A program made the translations under genes and the position numbers. The notes under the pieces were generated by a model that saw nothing but the letters and a program-made list of their open reading frames with translations, was not told the DNA's origin and did no database searches. DNA of 64,000 nucleotides. Source: Sphingobium lignivorans (GTDB lineage: Bacteria > Pseudomonadota > Alphaproteobacteria > Sphingomonadales > Sphingomonadaceae). Positions 45,918-54,887 of the stretch are shown one piece after another. The DNA is taken from positions 682,001 to 746,000 of the forward strand of contig NZ_JACHKA010000001.1 in NCBI RefSeq assembly GCF_014203955.1, written 5' to 3'. Numbering within the stretch: position 1 is the stretch's first letter; each line of letters opens with the position of its first letter.

Positions 45918-46049
45918 GTCATCCCGGACTCGATCCGGGATGACGCTTCTTCCATTTTCTCAAACCGGCTGGACCCGGCGATCTTCAAGGTAGCGGGATC
46001 CCGGATCGAGTCCGGGATGACGTCGTGAATGACGAGATATGGTGCGCCG
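45918..46049. repeat. Composite palindromic repeat downstream of phoK
   Basis: The perfect hairpin GTCATCCCGGA-N5-TCCGGGATGAC (45918-45944) is followed at 45996-46022 by the related ATCCCGGA-N5-TCCGGGAT. The segment 45958-46049 matches the repeat at 23613-23726 in order and sequence with scattered changes. It fills most of the gap 45717-46082, which has no gene. The hairpins may end or protect the phoK transcript. Confidence 0.65.
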
Positions 46050-46082
46050 CCGGCCGCGGGAATGTGTCCGCGGCGCAGGGCT

Positions 46083-47753
46083 TTACCGGGCGGGGCAGCT
46101 GCTCGCGGCGGTGGCATCCAGATCGAGGCATTTGCCGTCGATGCCGGTCGCGGGCAGGGCGAGGCCGATCTGCGCGGCGAGGGTGGGGAGGATGTCCACC
46201 GTTTCGACGCCGAGCGGCTGCTCCATGTGCACCATGTCCTTGCGCCAGAACAGCATCGGCACGCGACGGTCATAGTCCCACGGGCTGCCATGCGTGGCGA
46301 CATAGCCCGCGCCGCCATCCGCGATGGGCGTGACGCGGGGCTTGAGCAGCACGACAAGATCGCCCGAGCGCTGCGGATCGAAGCTCGCCTTCGCCATGGT
46401 GAGCAGGCTCCAGCTTTCCGGCGGGCCGGACGGCTCTGGCGCAGCGGCCAGCTCGGCGCGGGTGAACACGGTCTCGACCTGCGGATGGGCGAGGTAGAAA
46501 GCGCGCGCTTCCTTGAGCACCTGCGCCTGCTGTGCGGGCGTGAGGCTGCGGTTGACGTAGACGTCACCAAAGGGGCCGGTGCCGAGGATGAGATCGCCGG
46601 TGAGGCCGGTCTTCGCCGCCAGCGCCGCGCTGACCGCCTTGGGGTAAAGCGACGGCTGCACGCGCGCGGCATCGCTCGCTGCCTGTTCGCGCTGCCGCTC
46701 GGGCAGGTCCTGCCCGCCATGATCGGCCGTGAGCGCGACCATATAATCGATCCCCGCGGCATCCAGCCGGTCGAAGAAAGCGCCCAGCTCGCGATCGAGG
46801 CTGTCCATCTGCAGGCACATTTCCGCGCCGCGCGTGCCAAAGCTGTGGCCGATATAATCGGTGGCGGAGAGGCCGAGGATGAGCAGGTCCGTCGCATCGC
46901 CCCGGCCCAGCTTCTGGTCCTCCAGCAGGCTGGCGCCGAGCGCGAGCACTGCCGCGTCATATTCCGGCGAGGCGCGGAAAGCGCGGATGTCGCCTGCCTT
47001 GCGCGCGAAATGGCCGGCGCCCACGGAGACGGTCGGCGTCACCTGCACGGGCCGATCCACCGCGCGGCACTGATCGGGGATGTCCATGGCGGGGCGATCC
47101 TGATCGATCAGCATCTTCACGCCCGCATTCACGCGCTGCACCAGCGGCGTCACCGCCGTGCCCTTGTAGCTGGTGAACCCATCCGCGCCCCACCACCAGA
47201 TCTGATCGAGCTTGCGCCCGCCCATCATGATCGCCGCGCGGTCCTTGCCCGCGACGGACACGACCTTCGAGGCGGGATTGGCAGTCTTCATGTAATCGCC
47301 GAGCGTGGGCACGCGCAGGAACTGGACCGACGCGACATAATCGCGCGAGCTGCTGCCGGGTTGCGCGGGATCCTCCGAGCAATAGACCGTCTTGTCCGCC
47401 CGGGCGACGGACTGGTCGATCCAGTCATTGGCGACGATGCCGGTATGGCCCGGGCGATTGCCGGTGAGGATCGTCGAGTGGCCGGGGCAGGTCTCCGTCG
47501 CGGCGTGGCTCTGATAGCCCTTGGGGAAGACGGCGCCCTGCGTCAGCCGGGCAAGGCCGCCGGTCCATGAAGCGCGATGGGCCGCGAAGACGTCTGCCGA
47601 GAACTGGTCGACGGAAATCACCACCAGCAGCCGGGGCGGTTTGGCGGGCGTCGCGGCGGGCGCGGAAACGGGGGCAGGGGCGGGCTGGGCGCTTGTCGGC
47701 ACCGATAGGGCCAGCATGGTGCCTGTGAGAAAGCCCGCGAGCATGCGCTTCAT
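46083..47753 (-). CDS. phoK: PhoK-type alkaline phosphatase
   Basis: A 556-residue secreted phosphomonoesterase of the nucleotide pyrophosphatase/phosphodiesterase-like alkaline phosphatase branch. It closely follows Sphingomonas PhoK, including SHAATETCPGHSTILTG, SVAGKDRAAIMMGG and FWRKDMVHMEQPLGVETVDI. The phospho-accepting Thr is in ATETC (Thr86 or Thr88). Zinc ligands are expected in SVDQF, ATDYIGH, ADHGG and ATHGSP. A signal peptide (to about residue 22) precedes a Pro/Ala-rich linker. Divergent from the DsbD gene; possible phosphate control was not seen. Confidence 0.93.
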   Translation of the reverse strand: MKRMLAGFLTGTMLALSVPTSAQPAPAPVSAPAATPAKPPRLLVVISVDQFSADVFAAHRASWTGGLARLTQGAVFPKGYQSHAATETCPGHSTILTGNRPGHTGIVANDWIDQSVARADKTVYCSEDPAQPGSSSRDYVASVQFLRVPTLGDYMKTANPASKVVSVAGKDRAAIMMGGRKLDQIWWWGADGFTSYKGTAVTPLVQRVNAGVKMLIDQDRPAMDIPDQCRAVDRPVQVTPTVSVGAGHFARKAGDIRAFRASPEYDAAVLALGASLLEDQKLGRGDATDLLILGLSATDYIGHSFGTRGAEMCLQMDSLDRELGAFFDRLDAAGIDYMVALTADHGGQDLPERQREQAASDAARVQPSLYPKAVSAALAAKTGLTGDLILGTGPFGDVYVNRSLTPAQQAQVLKEARAFYLAHPQVETVFTRAELAAAPEPSGPPESWSLLTMAKASFDPQRSGDLVVLLKPRVTPIADGGAGYVATHGSPWDYDRRVPMLFWRKDMVHMEQPLGVETVDILPTLAAQIGLALPATGIDGKCLDLDATAASSCPAR

Positions 47754-47800
47754 GAAATTCTCCTTGGGATGACGATAGGCTGCGCCTAGATATCCGGCCG

Positions 47801-49927
47801 ATGGATCGCTCCATGGACCTTCCCTTGCGCCTGCTCAATGGCCTTTTGATGGCTGCCTGCCTGCTGCTGGCGGCGCTGGCGAGCGCCTCGGGCGCCCATG
47901 CCCAGGCGGGCGGCGCCTTCGCGCAGAACGGCACGCCGCATATCCGCGCATCGCTGGCGGCCGAGACGCCGACGCCGGCGGCGGGCGAAACGGTGACGCT
48001 CGCCATCGTCATGCGCCCGGACAAGGGCTGGCACGGATATTGGGAGAATCCGGGGGATGCAGGCGCGGGCATGCGCGTGGCATGGGACCTGCCCGAAGGC
48101 GTGAAGGCGGGGTCGTTCCGCTATCCGGTGCCGGAGCGGCTGCTGATCGCGGGCCTCATGAACCATGTCTACGAGCATGACTATGCGGTGCTGCTCGACG
48201 TCACCCTGCCGGCCGGTCTGGCGAAGGGGACAAGGCTGCCCATTCGCGGCAAGGCGCAATGGCTGGCCTGCACGGACAGCATCTGCGTGCCCGAGCAAGG
48301 CGAGATCGCGACCACGCTGACCATTGGCGACGGCGCGATCCGGCCCGGGGACCGGGCGCTGTTCGACGGTTTCCGCGCGGCGCTGCCTCGGCCGCTCGAC
48401 CAGCAGGCGAGCTATGCGGCGCAGGACGGGCGCATCGCCATCGCTGTGCCTTATCCCGCCGCCGCGCCGGTGAGCGAGCCGTGGTTCTTTGCACAGACAC
48501 CGCAGCGCGTGCGCTATGCCGAGCCCCAGCGGGCGCGGCGGATGGGCGATGCGCTGGTGATCGAGATGCAGGCAAGCGACGGCGCGGCGACGGACGGCGT
48601 GATCGAGGGCGTGCTGGCGATCTCGCCAGGCGTTGCGCTGCAGATTCGCGCGGCGCCGGGAACGGTGCCGTCCGGCGGGGCCTGGGTCGACGGTGGCGGC
48701 GATATGGCAGCCAGCGGGGGCCTCAGTCTGGCCGGCGTGCTGCTGGCGCTGGGCGGGGCCTTCCTCGGCGGGCTCGTCCTCAACATCATGCCCTGCGTCT
48801 TCCCGATCCTGAGCCTCAAGGCGATCAGTCTCGCGAAAGCCGGGGGTGACCAGCGGCAGGCGCGCGGGGAAGCGCTGGCCTATACCGCCGGCATCCTGCT
48901 CACCTGCCTTGCGCTGGGCGCGCTGATGCTGGCCATTCGCGCGGGCGGCGCGCAGATCGGCTGGGCGTTCCAGCTCCAGGACCCGCGCGTCATTGCGCTG
49001 CTGCTGGTGCTGATGGTGGCGATCACGCTCAATCTGGCCGGCGCCTTCGAGATCGGCACCATCGGCGTGGGACAGGGCAAGGCTGGGCAGGGCGGCCATG
49101 TCGGCGCGTTCTGGACCGGCATCCTCGCCGCCTTCGTCGCCACGCCCTGCACCGGGCCCTTCATGGGCGCGGCCATGGGCGCCGCGCTGGTGCTGCCCTG
49201 GCCGCTCGCGCTGACCGTCTTCGCCGGGCTGGGACTGGGCCTCGCCACGCCGTTCATCGCCATTGCCTTCGTTCCCGCGTTGCGCCGGCTGATGCCGCGC
49301 CCGGGCGGCTGGATGACGCGCTTCCGCAGGATCATGGCCGTGCCGATGGGGCTGACGGCGCTGGGGCTGGCGTGGCTGCTCTCGCGCCAGCTCGGGACGG
49401 GCGGCATCGCGCTCGGCGCGGCGCTGGCGCTGGTGACCGTCGTTCTGCTCGTGCTGCTCGGCCGCCGCCAGCGACTGGGCCATGTCACGCCCCGGGCGGC
49501 GGGCGCGCTGGCGCTGGTGCTGCTGGGCACGGCAGCGATCGCCGCGCCGCCGCTGGTGCGCTCGGACCGGCCGGCCACGGGCGCGGCGCTGGCGGGAGAA
49601 CCCTTCAATGCCGCGCGCCTTGCCGCGCTGCGGGCGGAGAAGCGCCCGGTCTTCCTCTATTTCACGGCGGACTGGTGCCTCACCTGCAAGGTGAACGAAG
49701 CCAACGCCATCGACCGGGCCGAGGTGCGCCGCGCCTTCGAGCGGGGCAATGTGGCCGTGATGGTGGGCGACTGGACCAATGCGGACCCCGCCATCAGCCG
49801 CTTCCTGGAGGAGCACGGGCGCTCGGGCGTGCCGCTCTACCTTCATTATGCGCCGGGCGCCGCGCAGCCGGCCGCGCTGCCGCAAGTGCTGACGCCCGCC
49901 ATGCTCACCGCCCTCGTGAAGAACTGA
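47801..49927 (+). CDS. DsbD/ScsB-family thiol:disulfide interchange protein
   Basis: A 708-residue membrane reductant carrier. A signal peptide and an N-terminal periplasmic domain with a cysteine pair (WLACTDSICVPEQG) come first. About eight central helices contain the two membrane cysteines (IMPCVFPI, ATPCTGPF). The C-terminal thioredoxin-like domain has ADWCLTCK. It moves electrons from cytoplasmic thioredoxin to periplasmic partners. The domain set matches ScsB-like DsbD proteins. It ends 4 bases before tlyA. Confidence 0.9.
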   Translation: MDRSMDLPLRLLNGLLMAACLLLAALASASGAHAQAGGAFAQNGTPHIRASLAAETPTPAAGETVTLAIVMRPDKGWHGYWENPGDAGAGMRVAWDLPEGVKAGSFRYPVPERLLIAGLMNHVYEHDYAVLLDVTLPAGLAKGTRLPIRGKAQWLACTDSICVPEQGEIATTLTIGDGAIRPGDRALFDGFRAALPRPLDQQASYAAQDGRIAIAVPYPAAAPVSEPWFFAQTPQRVRYAEPQRARRMGDALVIEMQASDGAATDGVIEGVLAISPGVALQIRAAPGTVPSGGAWVDGGGDMAASGGLSLAGVLLALGGAFLGGLVLNIMPCVFPILSLKAISLAKAGGDQRQARGEALAYTAGILLTCLALGALMLAIRAGGAQIGWAFQLQDPRVIALLLVLMVAITLNLAGAFEIGTIGVGQGKAGQGGHVGAFWTGILAAFVATPCTGPFMGAAMGAALVLPWPLALTVFAGLGLGLATPFIAIAFVPALRRLMPRPGGWMTRFRRIMAVPMGLTALGLAWLLSRQLGTGGIALGAALALVTVVLLVLLGRRQRLGHVTPRAAGALALVLLGTAAIAAPPLVRSDRPATGAALAGEPFNAARLAALRAEKRPVFLYFTADWCLTCKVNEANAIDRAEVRRAFERGNVAVMVGDWTNADPAISRFLEEHGRSGVPLYLHYAPGAAQPAALPQVLTPAMLTALVKN

Positions 49928-49931
49928 GCCC

Positions 49932-50675
49932 ATGGCGAAGAAACGGCTCGACCAGCTGCTGGTGGACCGCGGGCTGGCGGAGAGCCGCACCCGCGCGCAG
50001 GCGCTCATCATGGCCGGCAATGTGCTGGTGGGCGACAAGCCGGTCGACAAGGCGGGGCAGGCGGTGGCCGAGGATGCCGCGATCACCCTGCGCGGGCGCG
50101 ATCATCCATGGGTCTCGCGCGGGGGGCTGAAGCTCGCCCATGCGCTGGCGCATTTTGCGCTCGACGTGAGCGGCCGCGTGGCCATGGACGTGGGCAGCTC
50201 CACCGGCGGCTTCACCGACGTGCTGCTGACGAACGGGGCGGCGCGGGTCTATGCGATCGACAGCGGCACCAACCAGCTCGCCTGGAAGCTGCGGCAGGAC
50301 CCGCGCGTCGTCGTCCATGAGCAGACGAGCGCCCGCATCCTCACCGAGGCCCATGTGCCCGAGCCGATCGACATCATCGTGTGCGATGCGAGCTTCATCA
50401 GCCTTGCCAAGGTGCTGGAGCGTCCGCTCGGCTTCGCGGCGCCCGGCGCGCTGCTGGTGGCACTCATCAAGCCCCAGTTCGAGGCGGGGCGCGCCGATGT
50501 CGGCAAGGGCGGCGTGGTGCGCGACCCGGCGATCCATGCGCGCGTGTGCGATGATGTGCGCAGCTGGCTCGCCGCGCAGCCGGGCTGGCAGGTGATCGGC
50601 ATCACCCCGAGCCCCATCACCGGGCCGGAAGGCAATGTGGAATTTCTCATCGCGGCACAGCGCGCCACGACCTGA
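49932..50675 (+). CDS. tlyA: TlyA-family rRNA 2'-O-methyltransferase
   Basis: A 247-residue protein with an N-terminal S4 RNA-binding domain (KKRLDQLLVDRGLAESRTRAQALIMAG region) and a C-terminal FtsJ-type SAM methyltransferase (MDVGSSTGGFTDVLL). It modifies 2'-OH groups of ribosomal RNA; the older name is haemolysin A. Closely spaced after dsbD and likely co-transcribed. Confidence 0.92.
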   Translation: MAKKRLDQLLVDRGLAESRTRAQALIMAGNVLVGDKPVDKAGQAVAEDAAITLRGRDHPWVSRGGLKLAHALAHFALDVSGRVAMDVGSSTGGFTDVLLTNGAARVYAIDSGTNQLAWKLRQDPRVVVHEQTSARILTEAHVPEPIDIIVCDASFISLAKVLERPLGFAAPGALLVALIKPQFEAGRADVGKGGVVRDPAIHARVCDDVRSWLAAQPGWQVIGITPSPITGPEGNVEFLIAAQRATT

Positions 50676-50802
50676 CACGATCCTGTCTCGCATCTGCGGC
50701 ATTTCCGCTTGCGTGGCAGGATGAGAGGCCGCAAACCTTGCGCATCCGGGATTTCAGCGGTTGGGGGATTCGGAAAATGAGCTCTGGCTTCGAGGCGTAC
50801 GC

Positions 50803-51351
50803 GTGAACGAAATAGCCTCGCGAGGACAGCTTCGCCTTTCCTATCTCCGCTGGGCACTGGTCACCGTGCCCACCATCATGTTCCTGGGCGTGGTCTCGGG
50901 CTATGTCTCCGGCAGCGGCTACGGCAATCGCTGGTTCGCCGCGCTGGACAAGCCGGACGTCACGCCGCCGGGCTGGGTGTTCGGCACCGTCTGGCCGCTG
51001 CTCTACCTGCTCATGGGCCTCGCGCTGGCGATGGTGCTCCATGCGCGCGGCGCGCGGGGGCGGGGCATCGCGATCACATTGTTCCTCGTCCAGCTCGCCT
51101 GCAACCTCGCCTGGTCGCCGCTGTTCTTCGGCGCGCACGAAGCAACGCTGGCTTTCTATCTCATCCTCGTGATCCTCGCGCTGGCGGTGGTCACGACGCT
51201 GCTGTTCGGCCGCGTGCGGACGCTGGCGGCCTGGCTGATGGTGCCCTATCTCGTCTGGCTATCCTTCGCGAGCATACTCGCCTACCAGATCGACCGCGCA
51301 AATCCTGACGCGGAAAGCCTTGTGCCGCCCGGTGTGCGTACCCAAATCTGA
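50803..51351 (+). CDS. tspO: TspO/MBR-family membrane protein
   Basis: A 182-residue five-helix membrane protein. Family motifs are WFAALDKPDVTPPGWVFGTVWPLLY split over helix 1-2, NLAWSPLFFG in helix 3 and the C-terminal PYLVWLSFASILAY. TspO binds tetrapyrroles and affects stress and pigment regulation in alphaproteobacteria. GTG 50803 with GAGG 8 bases away is preferred to TTG 50761. Confidence 0.88.
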   Translation: MNEIASRGQLRLSYLRWALVTVPTIMFLGVVSGYVSGSGYGNRWFAALDKPDVTPPGWVFGTVWPLLYLLMGLALAMVLHARGARGRGIAITLFLVQLACNLAWSPLFFGAHEATLAFYLILVILALAVVTTLLFGRVRTLAAWLMVPYLVWLSFASILAYQIDRANPDAESLVPPGVRTQI

Positions 51352-51388
51352 TGATATGCCGCCACGGGGGCGGAAAGGAATTCGAACG

Positions 51389-51694
51389 ATGCAGAGCGAG
51401 AACCGTTTTTTCGACGACCTCTCAAGGATCATCAACGGGGCCGCGGGCACGGTCGCGGGCATGACCCGCGAGTTTGAAGGCAATGCCCGCGAGCGCGCGC
51501 GCGAATGGATCGGCGGGCTGGATTTCGTCAGCCGCGAGGAATTCGATGCCGTGAAGCAGATGGCTGCCGAGGCGCGCGAGCAGGTCGCGCAGCTCGAGGC
51601 CCGGCTGGCCGCGCTCGAGGGCAAGGCGCCGGCCGCGCCTGCCGCCGCAGCGCAGGCCAAGCCCCGCGCCCGGGCCGCCCGGAAGCCGGACTGA
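51389..51694 (+). CDS. ubiK: UbiK/BMFP-family accessory factor
   Basis: A 101-residue coiled-coil protein of the BMFP family. It has the N-terminal amphipathic segment FFDDLSRIINGAAG, the GGLDFVSREEFDAVKQMA helix and an Ala/Lys-rich tail. In E. coli UbiK assists aerobic ubiquinone biosynthesis; membrane-fusogenic activity is the older description. Start has an AAGGAA site. Confidence 0.85.
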   Translation: MQSENRFFDDLSRIINGAAGTVAGMTREFEGNARERAREWIGGLDFVSREEFDAVKQMAAEAREQVAQLEARLAALEGKAPAAPAAAAQAKPRARAARKPD

Positions 51695-51840
51695 GCGCCG
51701 GCCGCGTTTCGGCGCAGACCTATCTTTCGCCTGCCCTGCCGGAACGCGGGGCAGGCGCATGCTTGTCCGTTGAAAGCGCGCCGGATCGGCTGTGGCGCAT
51801 CGGCGTGCCGCCCGAGGGACGAGCGCGTTTCGTCCCCGCC

Positions 51841-51860
51841 TTATCCACAGCTTATCCACC
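51841..51860 (+). promoter_or_regulatory. Two adjacent DnaA-box-like sequences
   Basis: TTATCCACA (51841-51849, a perfect consensus DnaA box) and TTATCCACC (51852-51860) are 2 bases apart in the same orientation. They lie in the 305-base gap 51695-51999, which has no gene and no AT-rich unwinding region. A DnaA-binding regulatory or titration site is more likely than an origin. Confidence 0.45.
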
Positions 51861-51999
51861 ATTTGGCGCACAATGGCGGCCTCGGATGGCGGTGCCGGTG
51901 CCCCCGGCGCTTTGCGCTCCAGCGGCGCCATGCTAGATATGGTGTGACAAGGGCGGACTGCGGCCGGCCCCAACAGACACGGATTTGCGATATTTTGAG

Positions 52000-52506
52000 A
52001 TGATGGACCGGGACGGATTTACCATCGGCGAGCAGGAAGCCGAACCGATCGACATGCTCGCTGCCTATTTCGAAGCGCATGAATGGGCCTTCGAGCATGT
52101 CGGCGAGGACGAGATCGTGGCGCGCCACCGCGGGAGCTGGACCGAATATGAGGTCCGGGCGATCTGGCGGGACGACGACATGGTGCTCCAGCTGCTCGTC
52201 CTGCCCGACATCCGCGTGGCGGACGACAAGCGCATCGCCATTTGCGAGACCATCGCGCTCATCAACGAGCAGCTCTGGCTCGGCCATTTCGAACTCTGGT
52301 CGGCCAGCAGCACATTGCTGTTCCGCCATGGTGCGCTGCTGGGGCCGAGCGGATCGCTCACGCTGGATCAGGCGCAATTGCTGGTGGAAAGCGCGATCGA
52401 CGAGTGCGAGCGCTTCTACCCCGTGTTCCAGTTCGTGCTGTGGGGCGGCAAGACCCCTCTCGAAGCGATGGCGGCAAGCATGATCGAGACGCATGGCGAA
52501 GCCTGA
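52000..52506 (+). CDS. YbjN domain-containing protein
   Basis: A 168-residue protein of the YbjN (type III secretion chaperone-like fold) family, with MLAAYFEAHEWAFEHVGEDE near the start and ELWSASSTLLFRHGALL in the middle. The function in sphingomonads is unknown. Start uncertain: ATG 52000 or 52003, or TTG 51985; none has a clear ribosome-binding site. It overlaps the proC start by 14 bases, so the two are coupled. Confidence 0.78.
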   Translation: MMDRDGFTIGEQEAEPIDMLAAYFEAHEWAFEHVGEDEIVARHRGSWTEYEVRAIWRDDDMVLQLLVLPDIRVADDKRIAICETIALINEQLWLGHFELWSASSTLLFRHGALLGPSGSLTLDQAQLLVESAIDECERFYPVFQFVLWGGKTPLEAMAASMIETHGEA

Positions 52507-53332
52507 CGCGGACGCCGGCTGGCCGGCGCGACTTCTGCTCATCGGTTGCGGGAACATGGCGGGCGCCATGCTGGCCCGCTGGCTGGAACTTGGCCTGCCG
52601 GCGGAGCGCGTGACCGTCGTCCGCCCGAGCGGCCGGCCCGTCGCGCCGGGCGTAACCGTCGTCACGCAGGTCGAAGGGCCACTGGAGCCCGGCACGGTGG
52701 TGATGCTGGCCTTCAAGCCGCAGCAGCTCGGCGCGGTCGCGCCCGGGCTGACCGGACTGATCGGCCCCGAGACCGTGCTTCTTTCCATCCTCGCCGGCGT
52801 TCCCGCCGCGCGGTTGCGCAGCGCCTTTCCGCAAGCAGGCGCGATCCTGCGCTGCATGCCCAATCTGCCGGTGCGCATCGGCAAGGGCGTCTCCACGCTC
52901 TATGGCGAGCCGGGCATGCCGGACGGCGTGTGGGCGCAGGCCGATGCCCTGTGCCGCGCGCTGGGGCTGGTGGAATGGCTCGAGGACGAAGCGCTGTTCG
53001 ATACGGCGACCGCGCTGGCCGGTTGCGGTCCCGCTTTCGTCTACCGGTTCATCGACGCGTTGAGCACGGCCGGCGCAGAGCTCGGCCTTGCGCCCGACAT
53101 GGCGGCGCGCATGGCGCTCGCGACCATGGAAGGCGCCGCGCTGAGTGCCGCATCGAGTGACGTGGCACCCGCCGCGATGGCCGATGCGGTGGCCAGCAAG
53201 GGCGGCATGACCCGGGAAGGGCTGAACGTGCTGGACGAGGAGGACGGGCTTGCCCCGCTCATTGCCCGCACCGTGCGCGCGGCACGCGATCGCGGCGCAG
53301 CGCTGGCAGCGGCATCGCAGCAGGCGGACTAG
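52493..53332 (+). CDS. proC: Pyrroline-5-carboxylate reductase
   Basis: A 279-residue enzyme reducing pyrroline-5-carboxylate to proline with NAD(P)H. It shows LLLIGCGNMAGAML at the N-terminus, a MPNLPVRIGKG segment and the C-terminal dimerisation motif (SKGGMTREGLNVLDE). It is the biosynthetic counterpart of PutA 30 kb away. Its TAG stop overlaps the first bases of the MITE-like copy 3. Confidence 0.92.
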   Translation: MAKPDADAGWPARLLLIGCGNMAGAMLARWLELGLPAERVTVVRPSGRPVAPGVTVVTQVEGPLEPGTVVMLAFKPQQLGAVAPGLTGLIGPETVLLSILAGVPAARLRSAFPQAGAILRCMPNLPVRIGKGVSTLYGEPGMPDGVWAQADALCRALGLVEWLEDEALFDTATALAGCGPAFVYRFIDALSTAGAELGLAPDMAARMALATMEGAALSAASSDVAPAAMADAVASKGGMTREGLNVLDEEDGLAPLIARTVRAARDRGAALAAASQQAD

Positions 53333-53496
53333 GGCTAATCGACATTGTCCTACGGACGCCTTCAGCTCCAGCGCTGTCGGCCTGCAAATCGCGGTTTCCC
53401 GGGCTTCCGGTGCTCACGTACCTTGAGTACGCTGCGCGCCGGGTCCCGGAAAACCACCATTTTCGTCACGCCATCATCTGAATGTCGATCAGCCCT
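53331..53496. repeat. MITE-like element, copy 3
   Basis: A 166-base version from AGGGCTAATCGACATT to AATGTCGATCAGCCCT. It has about 22 extra bases (from GTCCTACGG) near the left end compared with copies 1 and 2. Its right 120 bases read the same as copy 2. It fills the gap between the convergent proC and ABC permease genes and may act as their hairpin terminator. Confidence 0.88.
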
Positions 53497-53501
53497 AAGC
53501 C

Positions 53502-54887
53502 TCAGGCCGAAAAATAAGCGTACCAGGCGACGAGCAGGACAAGGCGGGGCGCGAAGGGGCCGCCGCTGAGCATCGCCAGCCCGAGCGCCCCGGCCGAGGC
53601 CGCCGCCCCGGTGCCGAGCGCGAGCAGCAGCGGATCGGGCGAGAGGCGGACCAGCGCGGCAGGCAGCGCCATCAGCAGCGCCCAGAGCGTGCCCGCCGCC
53701 AGGAAGGCAGCGCGGCGCGCGGCCGGCGTGACGCATGTCGTGCGGGTCAGCATGAGCAATCCGCGCGCCTCGCACCGGCCCGCATGGGCACTCAGCGCGA
53801 AGGCGAGCAGCAACAGCGCAGCGACGCTGCCCCCGCGCCGATAATCCCCGGCCAGCCCGATGGCGGCGGCCGCGCTCGCCAGCAGCAGGAAGACCCGGCC
53901 CGTGCCGATGAGCCTGAGCTCGCTCCACAGCAGGCCCGCGAACGGCCGGCGCGCGGGCAGGGCGGGCGACGCTGCCGGATCGGCGGGAGGCGGGGGGCCG
54001 GCCGAGAGAAGGCGGGCGAGGCGGCCCTGCATCGGTGCGCGCCGGCCGGCCCGGTGCGGCCGATAAGCGAGCCCCGAGAGGATCACCAGGAGAATGGCGA
54101 TGCCGATCCACGCCATGCGCGAGGCGGCATAGCCGGGTGCGCCCAGCGCCTTCGCCACGTCCAGCACGACGCGCCCGGGCTCGACCTCCACCCCGCCGAT
54201 GGCGAAATCGCTGGCGCCGCCCGGCGCCCCGGCGACCAGCGGCCGGTAATAGCCGGCGAAATCGAGCAGATTGCTGCTGAAGGAGGAGGCGCTGCCCTGC
54301 ATCATGGCGGGCATGGCGATGGACGTGAGCCACAGCAGGACGAACAGCAGATCGCCCGCCCCGCCGCGCAGCCAGGGCCGCGCGCTCAGCCAGCAGCGCA
54401 AGGCGGCAAGACCGATGAGCGAGGGCGCCGCGATGATCCACAGGCCATAGCTCATGCCCGGCAGATCGAGCGGGCCTTGCGCGAGCAGCCAGCAGAGGAA
54501 CCAGCCGGCCAGCGTGAGCGCGGTGAGCGCGGCGAGGAGGACCGCCGCATCGGCAACGAAACGCCCCAGCATGATCGCGATGCGGGACGCCGCGGTCACC
54601 TCCTCCACCTGCCAGGGCTGGCGACGTGTGACGTTCGCGCGCAGATAGGCATAAGCCACCGGCAGCAGCAGCGTGGAGACCACGATGCCCAGCCACAGGC
54701 CGAGCACCGGCGCGGTGAGCAGGGGCAGCCGATTGTCGATGGCGATGTGCACGCCGCCGCTCTCGTCCCCGATCATGAAGCGCGCGCCGACCGGCGCGAC
54801 AAGCAGCAGCAGCCACAAGCCCCAGCTGCGGCGATAGCGCAGCAGGCCCGCGCGGGCGGCCGAGCGGACTACGCCGGCCGCGCTCAT
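53502..54887 (-). CDS. ABC transporter membrane protein (unclassified permease)
   Basis: A 461-residue integral membrane protein with about ten to twelve predicted helices and a Pro/Ala-rich cytoplasmic loop near the middle (GPPPPADPAASPALPARRP). It overlaps the ATPase gene by ATGA, so it is the permease of the same exporter. It has no close match to a named permease family that I can see. The ATG at 54887 is used; the 31-codon extension lies inside the ATPase gene. Confidence 0.82.
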   Translation of the reverse strand: MSAAGVVRSAARAGLLRYRRSWGLWLLLLVAPVGARFMIGDESGGVHIAIDNRLPLLTAPVLGLWLGIVVSTLLLPVAYAYLRANVTRRQPWQVEEVTAASRIAIMLGRFVADAAVLLAALTALTLAGWFLCWLLAQGPLDLPGMSYGLWIIAAPSLIGLAALRCWLSARPWLRGGAGDLLFVLLWLTSIAMPAMMQGSASSFSSNLLDFAGYYRPLVAGAPGGASDFAIGGVEVEPGRVVLDVAKALGAPGYAASRMAWIGIAILLVILSGLAYRPHRAGRRAPMQGRLARLLSAGPPPPADPAASPALPARRPFAGLLWSELRLIGTGRVFLLLASAAAAIGLAGDYRRGGSVAALLLLAFALSAHAGRCEARGLLMLTRTTCVTPAARRAAFLAAGTLWALLMALPAALVRLSPDPLLLALGTGAAASAGALGLAMLSGGPFAPRLVLLVAWYAYFSA

